DNA from: Candidatus Mediterraneibacter intestinavium
Lineage (GTDB): Bacteria > Bacillota > Clostridia > Lachnospirales > Lachnospiraceae
NCBI GenBank assembly: GCA_019119205.1
Contig: DWXK01000011.1
Location: 1 to 63,516, forward strand
Direction: 5' to 3'
DNA: 63,516 bases
Each line of letters begins with the position of its first letter. Positions within the stretch are counted from its first letter, which is position 1. The notes under the pieces were generated by a model. It was not told the DNA's origin. It saw only the letters and a list, made by a program, of their open reading frames with translations, and did no database searches. Of the stretch, positions 1 to 7,814 are shown in pieces. The translations under genes and the position numbers were made by a program.

Positions 1-1
1 T

Positions 2-13
2 ATTGTACCAAGT
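2..13. repeat. Left 12-bp inverted repeat of the IS91-like element
   Basis: attgtaccaagt is the exact reverse complement of 2461-2472. It sits one base from the edge of the window, which suggests that an assembly broke at this repeated element. Confidence 0.7.
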
Positions 14-265
14 CGCTAGCGCGACGGCTAGCCCCAGGTACGTGTTTCCGCCACTTTTTTCAAAAAAAGTAGCAGTTTTTGAATATATGTTGTATTGTTG
101 AATTACCCCTAATTCACAATCACATAACATCGCCAACTGCTATGCTTAGTTTAACATGGATTCTTAAATTCAACAACTACATATCTGATCTTTTTCCAAG
201 ACCGCCGCCTTGAAAAATCTGTAACCTGACAATCAATTACTGTATCTTTTCAAGGAGGTTCTGTT

Positions 266-1129
266 ATGGACTATTTAAAAGTTTATCGGGAGATGATCTC
301 CCTCCGTGGGCTTACTGCCCACACTGTAAAATCTTATTCTACTTACATCCGTTCTTATCTGGATTACCTGCAGGCCATTCTCTTCAAACAGCCCGAGGAT
401 GTCTCCTGGGAGGAACTCCGGGAGTATATCCGTTGGCTACAGAAGGACCGTTCACTCTCCGACCGTACCATAAACACCTGTATCTCCCAACTGCGTTTCT
501 TTACCATGTATGTTCTCCATAAACCATGGGATCCTACTCAGCTTCCTATGCGGAAGTTTGATTCCTATCTCCCTTTTGTCCCAACTCAGGAGGAAGCAGA
601 GTTCTTTATCTCTACTCTTCCTGACCTGAAGCCAAAAGCCATGGTCTCCCTCCTGTACTCTGCCGGCCTCAGGGTCGGCGAAGTCTGTAACCTGCGTTAC
701 TGTGATATTGAACGGAAAAATATGCGGATCCATGTCGCGCATTCCAAGAATCGTTCTGACCGTTATGCCATCCTTTCACGGAACGCTCTTGATATCCTTA
801 CCGAATACTGGTTTGCATACAATCGACCAACCGGGTGGCTTTTCCCGAAACAGACAGATCCTTCCCGTCCCATTGATACTTTTTATATCTGCCGTCATAT
901 GCGGGCCCATGAAGATTCCCTTGGCTGGGAACACCGGCTCACCTGCCATTCCTTCCGCCATGCCTTTGGCACCCATCTCTATGAAAACGGGGCTGACCTT
1001 CTGACTATCAAAAACCTTATGGGGCACAGATCCCTGAATTCTACCTTGCTCTATATCCACCTGGCTTCTTATCCGTCCAGAAATGTAATATCCCCTTTTG
1101 ACCGGACCGGAGGTGATTTCCATGGGTAA
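266..1129 (+). CDS. Tyrosine recombinase (XerC/D-like integrase) of the IS91-like element
   Basis: 287 aa. The N-terminal half is a SAM-like core-binding domain (about 1-100); the C-terminal half is the catalytic domain. The tyrosine recombinase residues are all visible: R136 (AGLRVGEV), K161, H228-x-x-R231 (HSFRHAFGTHL), H254 (GHRS) and nucleophile Y263 (LLYIHL). The length is that of XerC/D. A good ribosome binding site (aaggagg) precedes the ATG. It overlaps the transposase by 8 nt, so the two are probably translated together. Some IS91-type elements carry such an upstream integrase; its role may be resolution or target choice, which is inference. The gene appears intact. Confidence 0.9.
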   Translation: MDYLKVYREMISLRGLTAHTVKSYSTYIRSYLDYLQAILFKQPEDVSWEELREYIRWLQKDRSLSDRTINTCISQLRFFTMYVLHKPWDPTQLPMRKFDSYLPFVPTQEEAEFFISTLPDLKPKAMVSLLYSAGLRVGEVCNLRYCDIERKNMRIHVAHSKNRSDRYAILSRNALDILTEYWFAYNRPTGWLFPKQTDPSRPIDTFYICRHMRAHEDSLGWEHRLTCHSFRHAFGTHLYENGADLLTIKNLMGHRSLNSTLLYIHLASYPSRNVISPFDRTGGDFHG

Positions 1130-2279
1130 CCTCAAGATCCAGAAGATCTGGCAGCATTCTTATCAGGATTACAGTCAGTCAGGACATTTCCAGTCAGAAG
1201 AACAGAAGAAAGCTTCCCATGCAATCCTTGCCTGCAAATCCGGAAGACTTGGTGTCAATATCAGCACGTGCGGGGAATGCGGGCACATGGAATTCCACAA
1301 GAATTCCTGCCGGAACCGGAACTGTCCCAACTGCCAGGCTGTCCTTAAAGAAATCTGGGTCGATAAGCGCAGGGCGGAAGTCATAGATTCCCCTTACTTC
1401 CATGTAGTGTTTACTCTTCCCCATGAACTCAATCCCCTGATCTATTGCAATCAAAGGCTCCTTTACGGCCTGCTCCATAAGTGCTGCGCAGAAACACTTC
1501 TGGAACTGAGCGCAGATCAGAAATATCTTGGCGCCAAGCCCGGGATCATCCAGGTCCTCCATACCTGGAACCAGGAACTGGATTACCATGTTCATATGCA
1601 CTGCATCCTCTCTGGCGGAGGGCTGACTCCTGACCACAGGATCCGGAAATCCTCTGCAAAGTTTTTTATCCCGGTCAGAGTCCTTCGAAATAAGTTCAAA
1701 GGGAAATATCTTTCTCTTCTGGATACTCTGTACCAGCAGGGAAAACTTGTTTTCTCTGCTTCCTGTGAAGCATTGCAGCTTCCCTGGGAATGGAAGGCTT
1801 TCAAAGACGGTCTTTATAGGAAAGACTGGTGCCCTTATATCAAAAAGACTTTTCATGGATTTGGCAATGCCATTGAGTACCTTGGCCGTTACACCCACCG
1901 GGTCGCCATTTCAAACAATCGGATCCTCTCGGTTACAAAAACAGAAGTGATTTTCTCTGCAAGGGGAAAGAAACCCGGTGACCCAAAACGACAGGTCACC
2001 CTCAGCTGCGGAGAGTTTATCCGCCGCTTCCTGATGCATGTACTCCCCTCTGGTTTCCAGAAGATCCGGTACTACGGATTCCTCAATAACCGGATGAAGT
2101 CCAGAAATCTGAAAACGATCTTCCGGATCCAGGGAGGCCAGCGTTTTCGTCAGCGTTACATGGGCTTATCTATAGCAGAACTGCTCAAAGCAGTATGGGG
2201 TGTTGACCTGTCCATCTGTCCGGAATGCGGCTGTGCCTCTATGAGACAGCTGGGGAGGAGTTATGCTCCCTTCCCATAA
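1122..2279 (+). CDS. IS91-family HUH (Y2) transposase
   Basis: 385 aa from the ATG at 1122, chosen because GGAGGT lies 8 nt upstream and the start overlaps the end of the recombinase (ATGGGTAA). An N-terminal zinc-binding segment has C50, C53, C63, C68 and C71 (CRNRNCPNC). The HUH metal motif is HVHMH at 156-160, followed by CILSGGG. The YLGRYTHRVAISNNR stretch holds the paired tyrosines Y253 and Y257, expected to make the 5'-phosphotyrosine link. The C-terminus has a second CPECGC zinc motif. Such enzymes drive rolling-circle, one-ended transposition. Full length and without internal stops, so possibly active. Confidence 0.93.
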   Translation: MGNLKIQKIWQHSYQDYSQSGHFQSEEQKKASHAILACKSGRLGVNISTCGECGHMEFHKNSCRNRNCPNCQAVLKEIWVDKRRAEVIDSPYFHVVFTLPHELNPLIYCNQRLLYGLLHKCCAETLLELSADQKYLGAKPGIIQVLHTWNQELDYHVHMHCILSGGGLTPDHRIRKSSAKFFIPVRVLRNKFKGKYLSLLDTLYQQGKLVFSASCEALQLPWEWKAFKDGLYRKDWCPYIKKTFHGFGNAIEYLGRYTHRVAISNNRILSVTKTEVIFSARGKKPGDPKRQVTLSCGEFIRRFLMHVLPSGFQKIRYYGFLNNRMKSRNLKTIFRIQGGQRFRQRYMGLSIAELLKAVWGVDLSICPECGCASMRQLGRSYAPFP

Positions 2280-2460
2280 AACACGGATTTCCCCATACCG
2301 ATTTTTTAAGACCTCCCTCTGGAAGGTCTGCGCAGCATGCCCGGAAATCTGTCAGGCAGTAAAAAAGTGCCTGATATGCCAGATTTTTATGGGAAATATG
2401 ACCTTTTTCGGCTCCTGAAAAAGATACAATCCCCATAAGTTTACCGGCTGATCGTCCGCA

Positions 2461-2472
2461 ACTTGGTACAAT
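2461..2472. repeat. Right 12-bp inverted repeat of the IS91-like element
   Basis: acttggtacaat mirrors 2-13 exactly. Sequence outside it is AT-rich and unrelated to the interior. Confidence 0.7.
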
Positions 2473-2489
2473 TGGAAAGAATCACATTC

Positions 2490-2524
2490 AGAGCAGTTCA
2501 ACTTTACCTAGAACTGCTCTTTTT
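2490..2524 (+). terminator. Hairpin terminator next to the IS
   Basis: agagcagttc (2490-2499) pairs with gaactgctct (2511-2520) and is followed by tttt. An overlapping alternative pairing, attcagagcag (2486-2496) with ctgctctgaat (2529-2539), would exclude it. Confidence 0.6.
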
Positions 2525-2683
2525 ATGTCTGCTCTGAATCTGATACTTTCCTAATGAATTATATCACATTCTTAGTATTAATCAATAATATATTCTCTTA
2601 CGTAAAAGAAAAATTGTACACAAAACACACTTATATCTAATTATGTACACTCTGTTTATTTTAAATAAAATTTTTAAACAGTA

Positions 2684-3337
2684 TCAACACAAAACACATA
2701 CTTTTATCTTGATACTATTTATAGCAAGCAGGTGCCCTATCCCGTTCTTCTGATACATCTTTTTCATCTCTGCGTCCAGCCCGCTCTTTTCCCCCAGAAG
2801 GATCGCGCTCATCGTGTTCCCGTAGTATTCTCCCAGGCATTCCGTGAGCATCCCTTTCCACCGTGCACGGAGTCCCGAAAGGAACTCTCTTATCCTGTCC
2901 GTCTGTTCTGATCTCACAGACAGGCTTTCCGCCCAGACAAGGACGTGGATGCCCTGTTTCTGATAGTAAGAGCGCTGGTCAAAGTTTCCGGGATTGCGCG
3001 CCTGCTCAAAAAACAAAGCTTCCCCCTCCACCTGTATGACGTTTCCGATATTTATTTTTTTCTTGATCTCGTCCGGATTGATATAAACCAGAATGCTTGG
3101 TTCGCTGATCTGCTGCCCGGAGGCAGATACGGCATTGTCCTCGAGAAAGAGCGCCGTGACTTTGTTTTTTTCTTCGATCCTGTCCACTGTTCCGGTAAGA
3201 GTGAGCCGCGTCCCTTCAGAGACGGCGGATTCCAGGGCGGAAGGTTTCTGATCTTCCGCACACTGAAATACGCACACCCTCACCGCCTGCACGATGAGGA
3301 ACAGGATGCATGCCGTGCAAAGCGGTCGTCTTATCAT
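2684..3337 (-). pseudogene. comEC: Truncated ComEC/Rec2 (DNA uptake channel), N-terminal fragment only
   Basis: 217 aa remain of a protein that normally exceeds 700 aa. ComEC is the inner-membrane channel that passes single-stranded DNA during competence. The fragment has the hydrophobic N-terminus and the DUF4131/OB-fold-like region, then reaches the conserved stretch YQKNGIGHLLAI, where SGLH should follow to begin the Competence membrane domain. Instead it runs into NSIKIKVCVLC and a stop, in AT-rich DNA of different composition. The break lies near 2718-2722. The start overlaps the GerMN gene by ATGA. The missing 3' part is not in the window; it may lie beyond position 1 on the far side of the inserted elements. 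Confidence 0.85.
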
Positions 3338-4266
3338 TCATCTTCTTCTGCTGCGACCCAATCCATGTCTTCCCGGAGAGGCTGGGAAAGATCCACCGTC
3401 TCCATATAACTTGCGTCTGTTTCCCCGTTGATGGTGATCTGCACCCTCGCTGCATTCGTGCCTTCAACAAGTGAATTGACGATCGAATAGACCGTGACCT
3501 CCGGATAGACATCGTATGCCGCCGTCAGAAACGTACTGTCAAAATTCACATAACAGATGCCGTCCTTTGTCGTCACGCTCAAGAGATTTGTGTTCGGATT
3601 GATCGTCGGATATGCACCAGACCCCTGTGGACCCTGGATGAGTTTCTCAACGATCAGTTTTTCCTTTGATACATTGCTGCTGTACCTGACATCCATCTGC
3701 TGCTCCACCAGCTTGTCGCCGGTCTCATTTGCAAAATAGAGATGCAGTGTGTCCGTCTGATAAGAACTGGGGGACGATCCGGTATTTTCCACAAAGTCAT
3801 CCTCATTCATCAGCCCGACGATATTGCCGGAACTGTCCTCAAGAGGCACGGAATCCACCGTGAACATGACCCCGTCGATCCCCTCCACCCTGAGAAGAGA
3901 CTGGACCACTGCCGCCCGCACCAGTTTTTCCTCCAGCTTTTCCATTTCCAGATAAGCGCTGTTGAAATCAACGGCAAGGATACTGCCTTTTAAAGTGCAT
4001 CCCTGTACTTCCACCATCTCCGGAAGAGCCGATGTATACTCGATCTCTTCCGCCGGCGCTTTCATTTCCTGCAGCACTCCCTCCGCCGCATCCAGAGCAT
4101 CTTCCTCCGTAATGCTGTAAGAGATCTTTACAAGCCCTGTCCTGTCCGAATTCAGGCCATAGATATAAGAATCTCCGCTCCCCACGTCCGTCCGTCCGGA
4201 GCAGGCTGTGAGAAAGAGCATCAAACAGGCACAGATGACAGAACATATCCTCCTGCTTTTCTTCAT
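3334..4266 (-). CDS. GerMN-domain lipoprotein (sporulation/germination type)
   Basis: 310 aa from the ATG at 4266, preferred over 4275 because AGGAAGG is better spaced. A lipoprotein signal peptide ends at the lipobox LTAC (residues about 19-22), so it should sit on the outer face of the membrane. Two GerMN-like modules can be seen: about residues 45-150 and about 165-290 (LHLYFANETGDKLV, then LIQGPQGSGAYPTINP, typical of the family). GerM of Bacillus subtilis joins the sporulation channel; here the gene follows the kinase and precedes comEC with a 4-nt overlap, a competence-like or envelope setting. The exact role is not known. Confidence 0.85.
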   Translation of the reverse strand: MKKSRRICSVICACLMLFLTACSGRTDVGSGDSYIYGLNSDRTGLVKISYSITEEDALDAAEGVLQEMKAPAEEIEYTSALPEMVEVQGCTLKGSILAVDFNSAYLEMEKLEEKLVRAAVVQSLLRVEGIDGVMFTVDSVPLEDSSGNIVGLMNEDDFVENTGSSPSSYQTDTLHLYFANETGDKLVEQQMDVRYSSNVSKEKLIVEKLIQGPQGSGAYPTINPNTNLLSVTTKDGICYVNFDSTFLTAAYDVYPEVTVYSIVNSLVEGTNAARVQITINGETDASYMETVDLSQPLREDMDWVAAEEDE

Positions 4267-4281
4267 TTTATACATTCCTTC

Positions 4282-5757
4282 CTATGATGCCACATAAGTG
4301 AGGGGGATCCGGACGGTAAATGTCGTCCCTTCTCCCTCCGTGCTGTAAACCCTGATAGAACCGCGGTGCATGATCACAGCGTTCCGCGCGATGGCAAGGC
4401 CAAGCCCGGTGCCGCCGATCTCCCTTGAGTGGGACTTGTCCACACGGTAAAAACGTTCAAAGACATGCGCCTGGTCTTCCTCCGGTATCCCGATCCCCGA
4501 ATCTTCCACTTTGATATAAAAATATTTGTGGTCCGCGTTCAGGGATACATGCACCCAACCGTTATCCCGATTATATTTGATCGCATTTTCCACCAGATTG
4601 GAGATCGCGAGCGAGAATTTCATCTCATCGATCTCCGCGGAGACCGGCCGGAAACTCTCCATCACCATCTCCACATTCTTTTTCTCCGCGATGGGCTTCA
4701 GCCGTTTCAGGATCTGTTCCAGCATATCATTGATATTGACAGTCTGGATATTGATGGTCTGCCCGGTCTTGTCCATCTTTACAAGAGAAAGAAGGTCTGT
4801 GATGATCTGGTTCTCCCTGTCGATCTCTTTCGCGATATCCCCCATAAACTCCTGGTACATCTCGATCGGAACATTTTCCTGCTCCAGAAGGGAGTCCGCC
4901 AGCACCTTCATGGAAGTCATAGGCGTCTTCAGCTCATGGGATACGTTCGACACAAATTCTTCTCTCGACTCATCGAGCTGCTTCAGCCTGCCCAGCATCT
5001 TGTTAAAAGCTTCGCTGATCAGCCGTGTCTCCGTAAAAGTATCTTCGTGCAGGACATCGTCCGTGTATCCCTCTGTCACATTTTCGATCGCGGCAGTGAT
5101 CCTGTGGAGCGGCCTCACCACGCGGTCAGCGGCAAATACTCCCACAGCTGCCAGAAGGATCAGGATGATGCCGATCAATGTCCCTCCCTGTGTGTAAAGG
5201 ATCGCCACGGAACTTTCCAGACCGTCTGTCGGCACGCTTGCATGGACCACACCGATCACTGCGTTTCCTCCGGCCTCCGTGACCGGGGAAGTGACCTCTA
5301 TATAATGGTTCTTTGTGTCATAGTGATTGGTGCTCTCTCCGCGCATGGACCGGACGACATTTTCCGAAACGTCTGTCTTCCCTTCGTCAAGGCTGTATGT
5401 ATCCTTTATGACTTTCAGGTCCTGATCGATCACCATGATCCGGCCGCTGTAGATCGTCGCCATCTGTGTGAGGTTCGCGTTGACCACCTCAGAGGACGGG
5501 TCTTCAAAATAACCGTAATTATTCAACTGGTTGCCGAGGATTGTGCACTGATTCTGGATCTCCGCTGTCTGGAGCGATATCGAACGTGACTCATAGAATT
5601 TCACGATCCCGAAAAGCGCTGCCGTACAGGGCACAAGCCCTGCCAGCATCACGATCAGGATAATGCGGAACCTAAGGTTCCTGAAGATTTTGTCTTTAAA
5701 CTTGAAATGTGATCTAACCCTGGAAATAATAACCCACTCCCCACTTTGTATGTACAT
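4282..5757 (-). CDS. Membrane sensor histidine kinase (PhoR/WalK type)
   Basis: 491 aa. TM1 is at about 30-55, followed by an extracytoplasmic sensor domain of about 130 aa, TM2 (about 190-210), a HAMP linker, and a HisKA domain with phospho-acceptor H274 (VSHELKTPM). The HATPase domain has NAIKYN (N box), VEDSGIGIPEED (G1) and GGTGLGLAIARN (G2). The partner is the upstream OmpR-type regulator, whose end it overlaps by 44 nt. No later ATG, GTG or TTG is available before the first membrane segment, so the start at 5757 is kept, although an ATT after GGGGAG is conceivable. The signal sensed is unknown. Confidence 0.93.
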   Translation of the reverse strand: MYIQSGEWVIISRVRSHFKFKDKIFRNLRFRIILIVMLAGLVPCTAALFGIVKFYESRSISLQTAEIQNQCTILGNQLNNYGYFEDPSSEVVNANLTQMATIYSGRIMVIDQDLKVIKDTYSLDEGKTDVSENVVRSMRGESTNHYDTKNHYIEVTSPVTEAGGNAVIGVVHASVPTDGLESSVAILYTQGGTLIGIILILLAAVGVFAADRVVRPLHRITAAIENVTEGYTDDVLHEDTFTETRLISEAFNKMLGRLKQLDESREEFVSNVSHELKTPMTSMKVLADSLLEQENVPIEMYQEFMGDIAKEIDRENQIITDLLSLVKMDKTGQTINIQTVNINDMLEQILKRLKPIAEKKNVEMVMESFRPVSAEIDEMKFSLAISNLVENAIKYNRDNGWVHVSLNADHKYFYIKVEDSGIGIPEEDQAHVFERFYRVDKSHSREIGGTGLGLAIARNAVIMHRGSIRVYSTEGEGTTFTVRIPLTYVAS

Positions 5758-6400
5758 ACTTCGGCTCGCTCGGGTTCATCTCGATCTTCTCCCTCAGCCT
5801 TCTGATATGTACGTCCACTGTCCTTGCATCTCCCGGATAATCATAGCCCCATACCAGGTTCAGGAGATTCTCCCTGCTGTATACTTTGTTGGGGTTCATC
5901 GCGAGCAGTTCCAGCACATCGAACTCTTTCGCCGTGAGATTGATCTCCCGGTCTCCGATAAAGACTCTGCGGCTCTCACAGTCTATCTTCATATTTCCTT
6001 TCACAAGGACCGGGCTGCCCGCCGGTTCCTTCCTCTTGGATGTACGCCGCATGATCGCTTTGATCCTCGCCTTCACCTCAAGGATGTTGAATGGTTTCGT
6101 GATATAATCGTCCGCTCCATACTCCAGCCCCAGGATCTTATCCATATCTTCGCTCTTTGCCGTGAGCATGACGATCGGCATGTCCGAGAACTCCCGGATC
6201 TGCTGGCATACCTGAAAGCCGTCGATCTTCGGGAGCATCACGTCCAGGAGCACCAGGTCATATTCACAGTTCTTCGCGTACTCAAGCGCTTCCTCCCCGT
6301 CGTAGGCGCAGTCCACTTCCATGCCTTCCTGTTCCAGGCTGAAACGGATTCCTTTCACGATCAGTTTTTCATCATCTACTACTAATATCTTCTTACTCAT
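5714..6400 (-). CDS. OmpR/PhoB-family response regulator
   Basis: 228 aa: a receiver domain (1-120) with acidic pocket D9/D10, phospho-acceptor D53 (LLDVMLP) and K103-type lysine in ITKPF, then a winged-helix DNA-binding domain (130-228) ending in VDVHIRRLREKI and WGVGYYF. It is cotranscribed with the kinase and ComEA-like gene. OmpR-type regulators bind tandem direct repeats, and such a repeat is found ahead of the operon at 7205-7221, suggesting autoregulation (inference). Confidence 0.95.
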   Translation of the reverse strand: MSKKILVVDDEKLIVKGIRFSLEQEGMEVDCAYDGEEALEYAKNCEYDLVLLDVMLPKIDGFQVCQQIREFSDMPIVMLTAKSEDMDKILGLEYGADDYITKPFNILEVKARIKAIMRRTSKRKEPAGSPVLVKGNMKIDCESRRVFIGDREINLTAKEFDVLELLAMNPNKVYSRENLLNLVWGYDYPGDARTVDVHIRRLREKIEMNPSEPKYVHTKWGVGYYFQG

Positions 6401-6419
6401 ACTCCACTATTCCCGCTTT

Positions 6420-7115
6420 TTATATAGTTATGTCATCCTTTATCTTATTAAATACTCCCTCTTTGATGCCCTCGATCTGCATCAGCTCCTCAATGCTCCC
6501 AAATCTCCCGTTTTCTTCCCGGTATCTGAGTATGCTCTCCGCCTTTGCCTCGCCGATCCCTGTCAGCGTCATGAGTTCATCTTTTCCGGCTGTATTAATA
6601 TTTATCTTTCCCTTTTCCGATCCGTCGGTTACTCCTGTCTCCAGACCCCCAGTACCGCTCTGGAATGCTTCCGCTTCCTCCCGATCCGGTACATAGATGC
6701 GCTCCCCGTCCGAAACGACTTCCGCCTGGTTGAGAAGTTCCTGGGCAGCTTCCTCTGTCACTCCTCCGGCAAGTTCGATCGCCTCATAGACCCGCGCACC
6801 GTTTTTCAGTTCATATACTCCCGGAGAATTGACTGCCCCGCAGACATAGACGAAGACAGACTCCGCTCCGGGAGTCTCTTCTTCTGCGCGGGACGAGGTT
6901 TCCTCTGTCCCTTCTCCATCATTTTCATCTTCTGTGTCCTCCGTCTGATCCGACGCATCTTCCTCTGACCCGTCTTCTATAACGCCCTCCGGACTTTCCT
7001 CCGAAAGACTGATCTCAGTCAGCCCGTCGTTCTCCCTGCTCCCGCAGCCGGCCAAGGCCAGCATCAGTATCCCCAGGACACATAATCCCTTTATTTTCTC
7101 TGTTCTGTCGTGCAT
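6420..7115 (-). CDS. comEA: ComEA-like DNA-binding lipoprotein (SLBB + helix-hairpin-helix)
   Basis: 231 aa from the ATG at 7115 (GAGGGA just upstream). ComEA is the surface DNA receptor of competence. The N-terminus is a lipoprotein signal with lipobox LAGC, whereas the Bacillus protein uses a transmembrane anchor. A long acidic low-complexity linker (about 30-85) follows, then an SLBB domain (VYVCGAVNSPGVYEL) and two helix-hairpin-helix motifs (ININTAGKDELMTLTGIG and FGSIEELMQIEGI). It heads an operon with the two-component pair, GerMN and comEC, so the cluster joins competence-type and signalling genes. With comEC broken, DNA uptake through this system is probably lost in this strain. Confidence 0.88.
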   Translation of the reverse strand: MHDRTEKIKGLCVLGILMLALAGCGSRENDGLTEISLSEESPEGVIEDGSEEDASDQTEDTEDENDGEGTEETSSRAEEETPGAESVFVYVCGAVNSPGVYELKNGARVYEAIELAGGVTEEAAQELLNQAEVVSDGERIYVPDREEAEAFQSGTGGLETGVTDGSEKGKININTAGKDELMTLTGIGEAKAESILRYREENGRFGSIEELMQIEGIKEGVFNKIKDDITI

Positions 7116-7169
7116 ATTTCCCTCACAATCCACAGGCTGTGAGAATACCCCTTTATGCCGGACAGTACT

Positions 7170-7221
7170 ATTGTAACGAATTTTTCTCAGAATTACAATA
7201 GACATTTACATGTTTGTTACA
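7170..7221 (-). promoter_or_regulatory. Promoter of the comEA operon with OmpR/WalR-type direct repeat
   Basis: On the minus strand TTGTAA and TACAAT are separated by exactly 17 bp (+ coordinates 7193-7198 and 7170-7175). Just upstream of the -35 lies TGTAAC-N5-TGTAAA (7205-7221), which fits the WalR/PhoB-type consensus TGTWAH-N5-TGTWAH, with further TTAC repeats to 7251. The -35 and -10 also fall inside an inverted repeat (CTATTGTAA / TTACAATAG). Confidence 0.65.
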
Positions 7222-7289
7222 TTCTTGACATTTTGTTACGGGATTATTACATTTTTCAGACCAGATACGCACTGCCCGCTCCGGTCTTT

Positions 7290-7721
7290 TTACTCCCACT
7301 GGAAGATCGTGATCCCTATGACCGCCAGCGCGAGCCCTCCCAGCTTCCTCCAGTCAAAGGGCTCTCTCTCCATCCCGAACAGACCGAACAGCTCTATGAG
7401 GTAGGAGACAGCAAGCTGCGCGATCACGATCAGGAGAGCGGACTTTGCCGGTCCCAGCGCGTCAATGCTCTTGATCACAGTCCATGTGATCCCCGCGCCG
7501 ATCACGCCTCCCAGGAGCATGTATCTCGGCTCCACTTTTCCGATCGCCGCAATGCTGTCTCTCCCGGTAAAGAACCACACGGCAAGACAGACCATAAGGG
7601 CTGAGAACTGGACCCAGCCGTTGCTGACCCACACTCCCGTCGTCTTTGTCACCTGCGTGTTGAACACTCCCTGTACGCTCATCAGGGCGCCTGATAAAAG
7701 TGCGATAAAAAAACCAATCAT
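7290..7721 (-). CDS. YdcZ/DUF606-family small membrane transporter
   Basis: 143 aa, starting at 7721 where GGAGGGAAG precedes the ATG. Hydrophobic throughout, with about five membrane segments. The opening (MIGFFIALLSGALMSVQGVF) and the TKTTG-WVSNG stretch are typical of the DMT-superfamily YdcZ group (DUF606). The transported substrate is unknown. It follows argD after about 90 bp, so it might be read from the arginine operon, but its function need not be linked. Confidence 0.8.
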   Translation of the reverse strand: MIGFFIALLSGALMSVQGVFNTQVTKTTGVWVSNGWVQFSALMVCLAVWFFTGRDSIAAIGKVEPRYMLLGGVIGAGITWTVIKSIDALGPAKSALLIVIAQLAVSYLIELFGLFGMEREPFDWRKLGGLALAVIGITIFQWE

Positions 7722-7814
7722 CTTAAAACTTCCCTCCATGCAGTTTATGCCCGCTTTTCAGGTAGTATGTCCGATGACTGGTCTTTTTATTCGTTATAGA
7801 TCACGAAACGCCCT

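Larger units (their letters stand above)
2..2472 (+). mobile_element. IS91-family element with accessory tyrosine recombinase
   Basis: The two genes at 266-1129 and 1122-2279, a tyrosine recombinase and an HUH transposase overlapping by 8 nt, are flanked by a perfect 12-bp inverted repeat: attgtaccaagt at 2-13 and acttggtacaat at 2461-2472. The left end also has a hairpin (gtcgc/gcgac, 12-25) and an A/T hairpin (53-70), which would suit the origin or terminator structures of rolling-circle elements. Classical IS91 elements lack long terminal inverted repeats, so the 12-bp pair is notable. The boundaries are inferred from the repeat; no empty site is available for comparison. The right non-coding part (2280-2460) shows no further gene. 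Confidence 0.75.
2280..2683. other. Gene-free stretch: IS right end plus AT-rich flank of disrupted comEC
   Basis: No coding region is supported. It holds the IS right end, a rho-independent-like hairpin (2490-2524), and on the minus strand a possible promoter (TTGATT, 16 bp, TATAAT) near 2556-2583 pointing towards the IS. The sequence acacaaaacaca occurs twice (near 2617 and 2687). These repeats and the high AT content suggest the margin of a second, unidentified mobile element lying between the IS and comEC. Confidence 0.5.

Noticed and set aside
4429-5589. 386-codon plus-strand frame opposite the histidine kinase
   Set aside because: Shadow of the kinase gene; codon content is mirror-like and no start signal is present.
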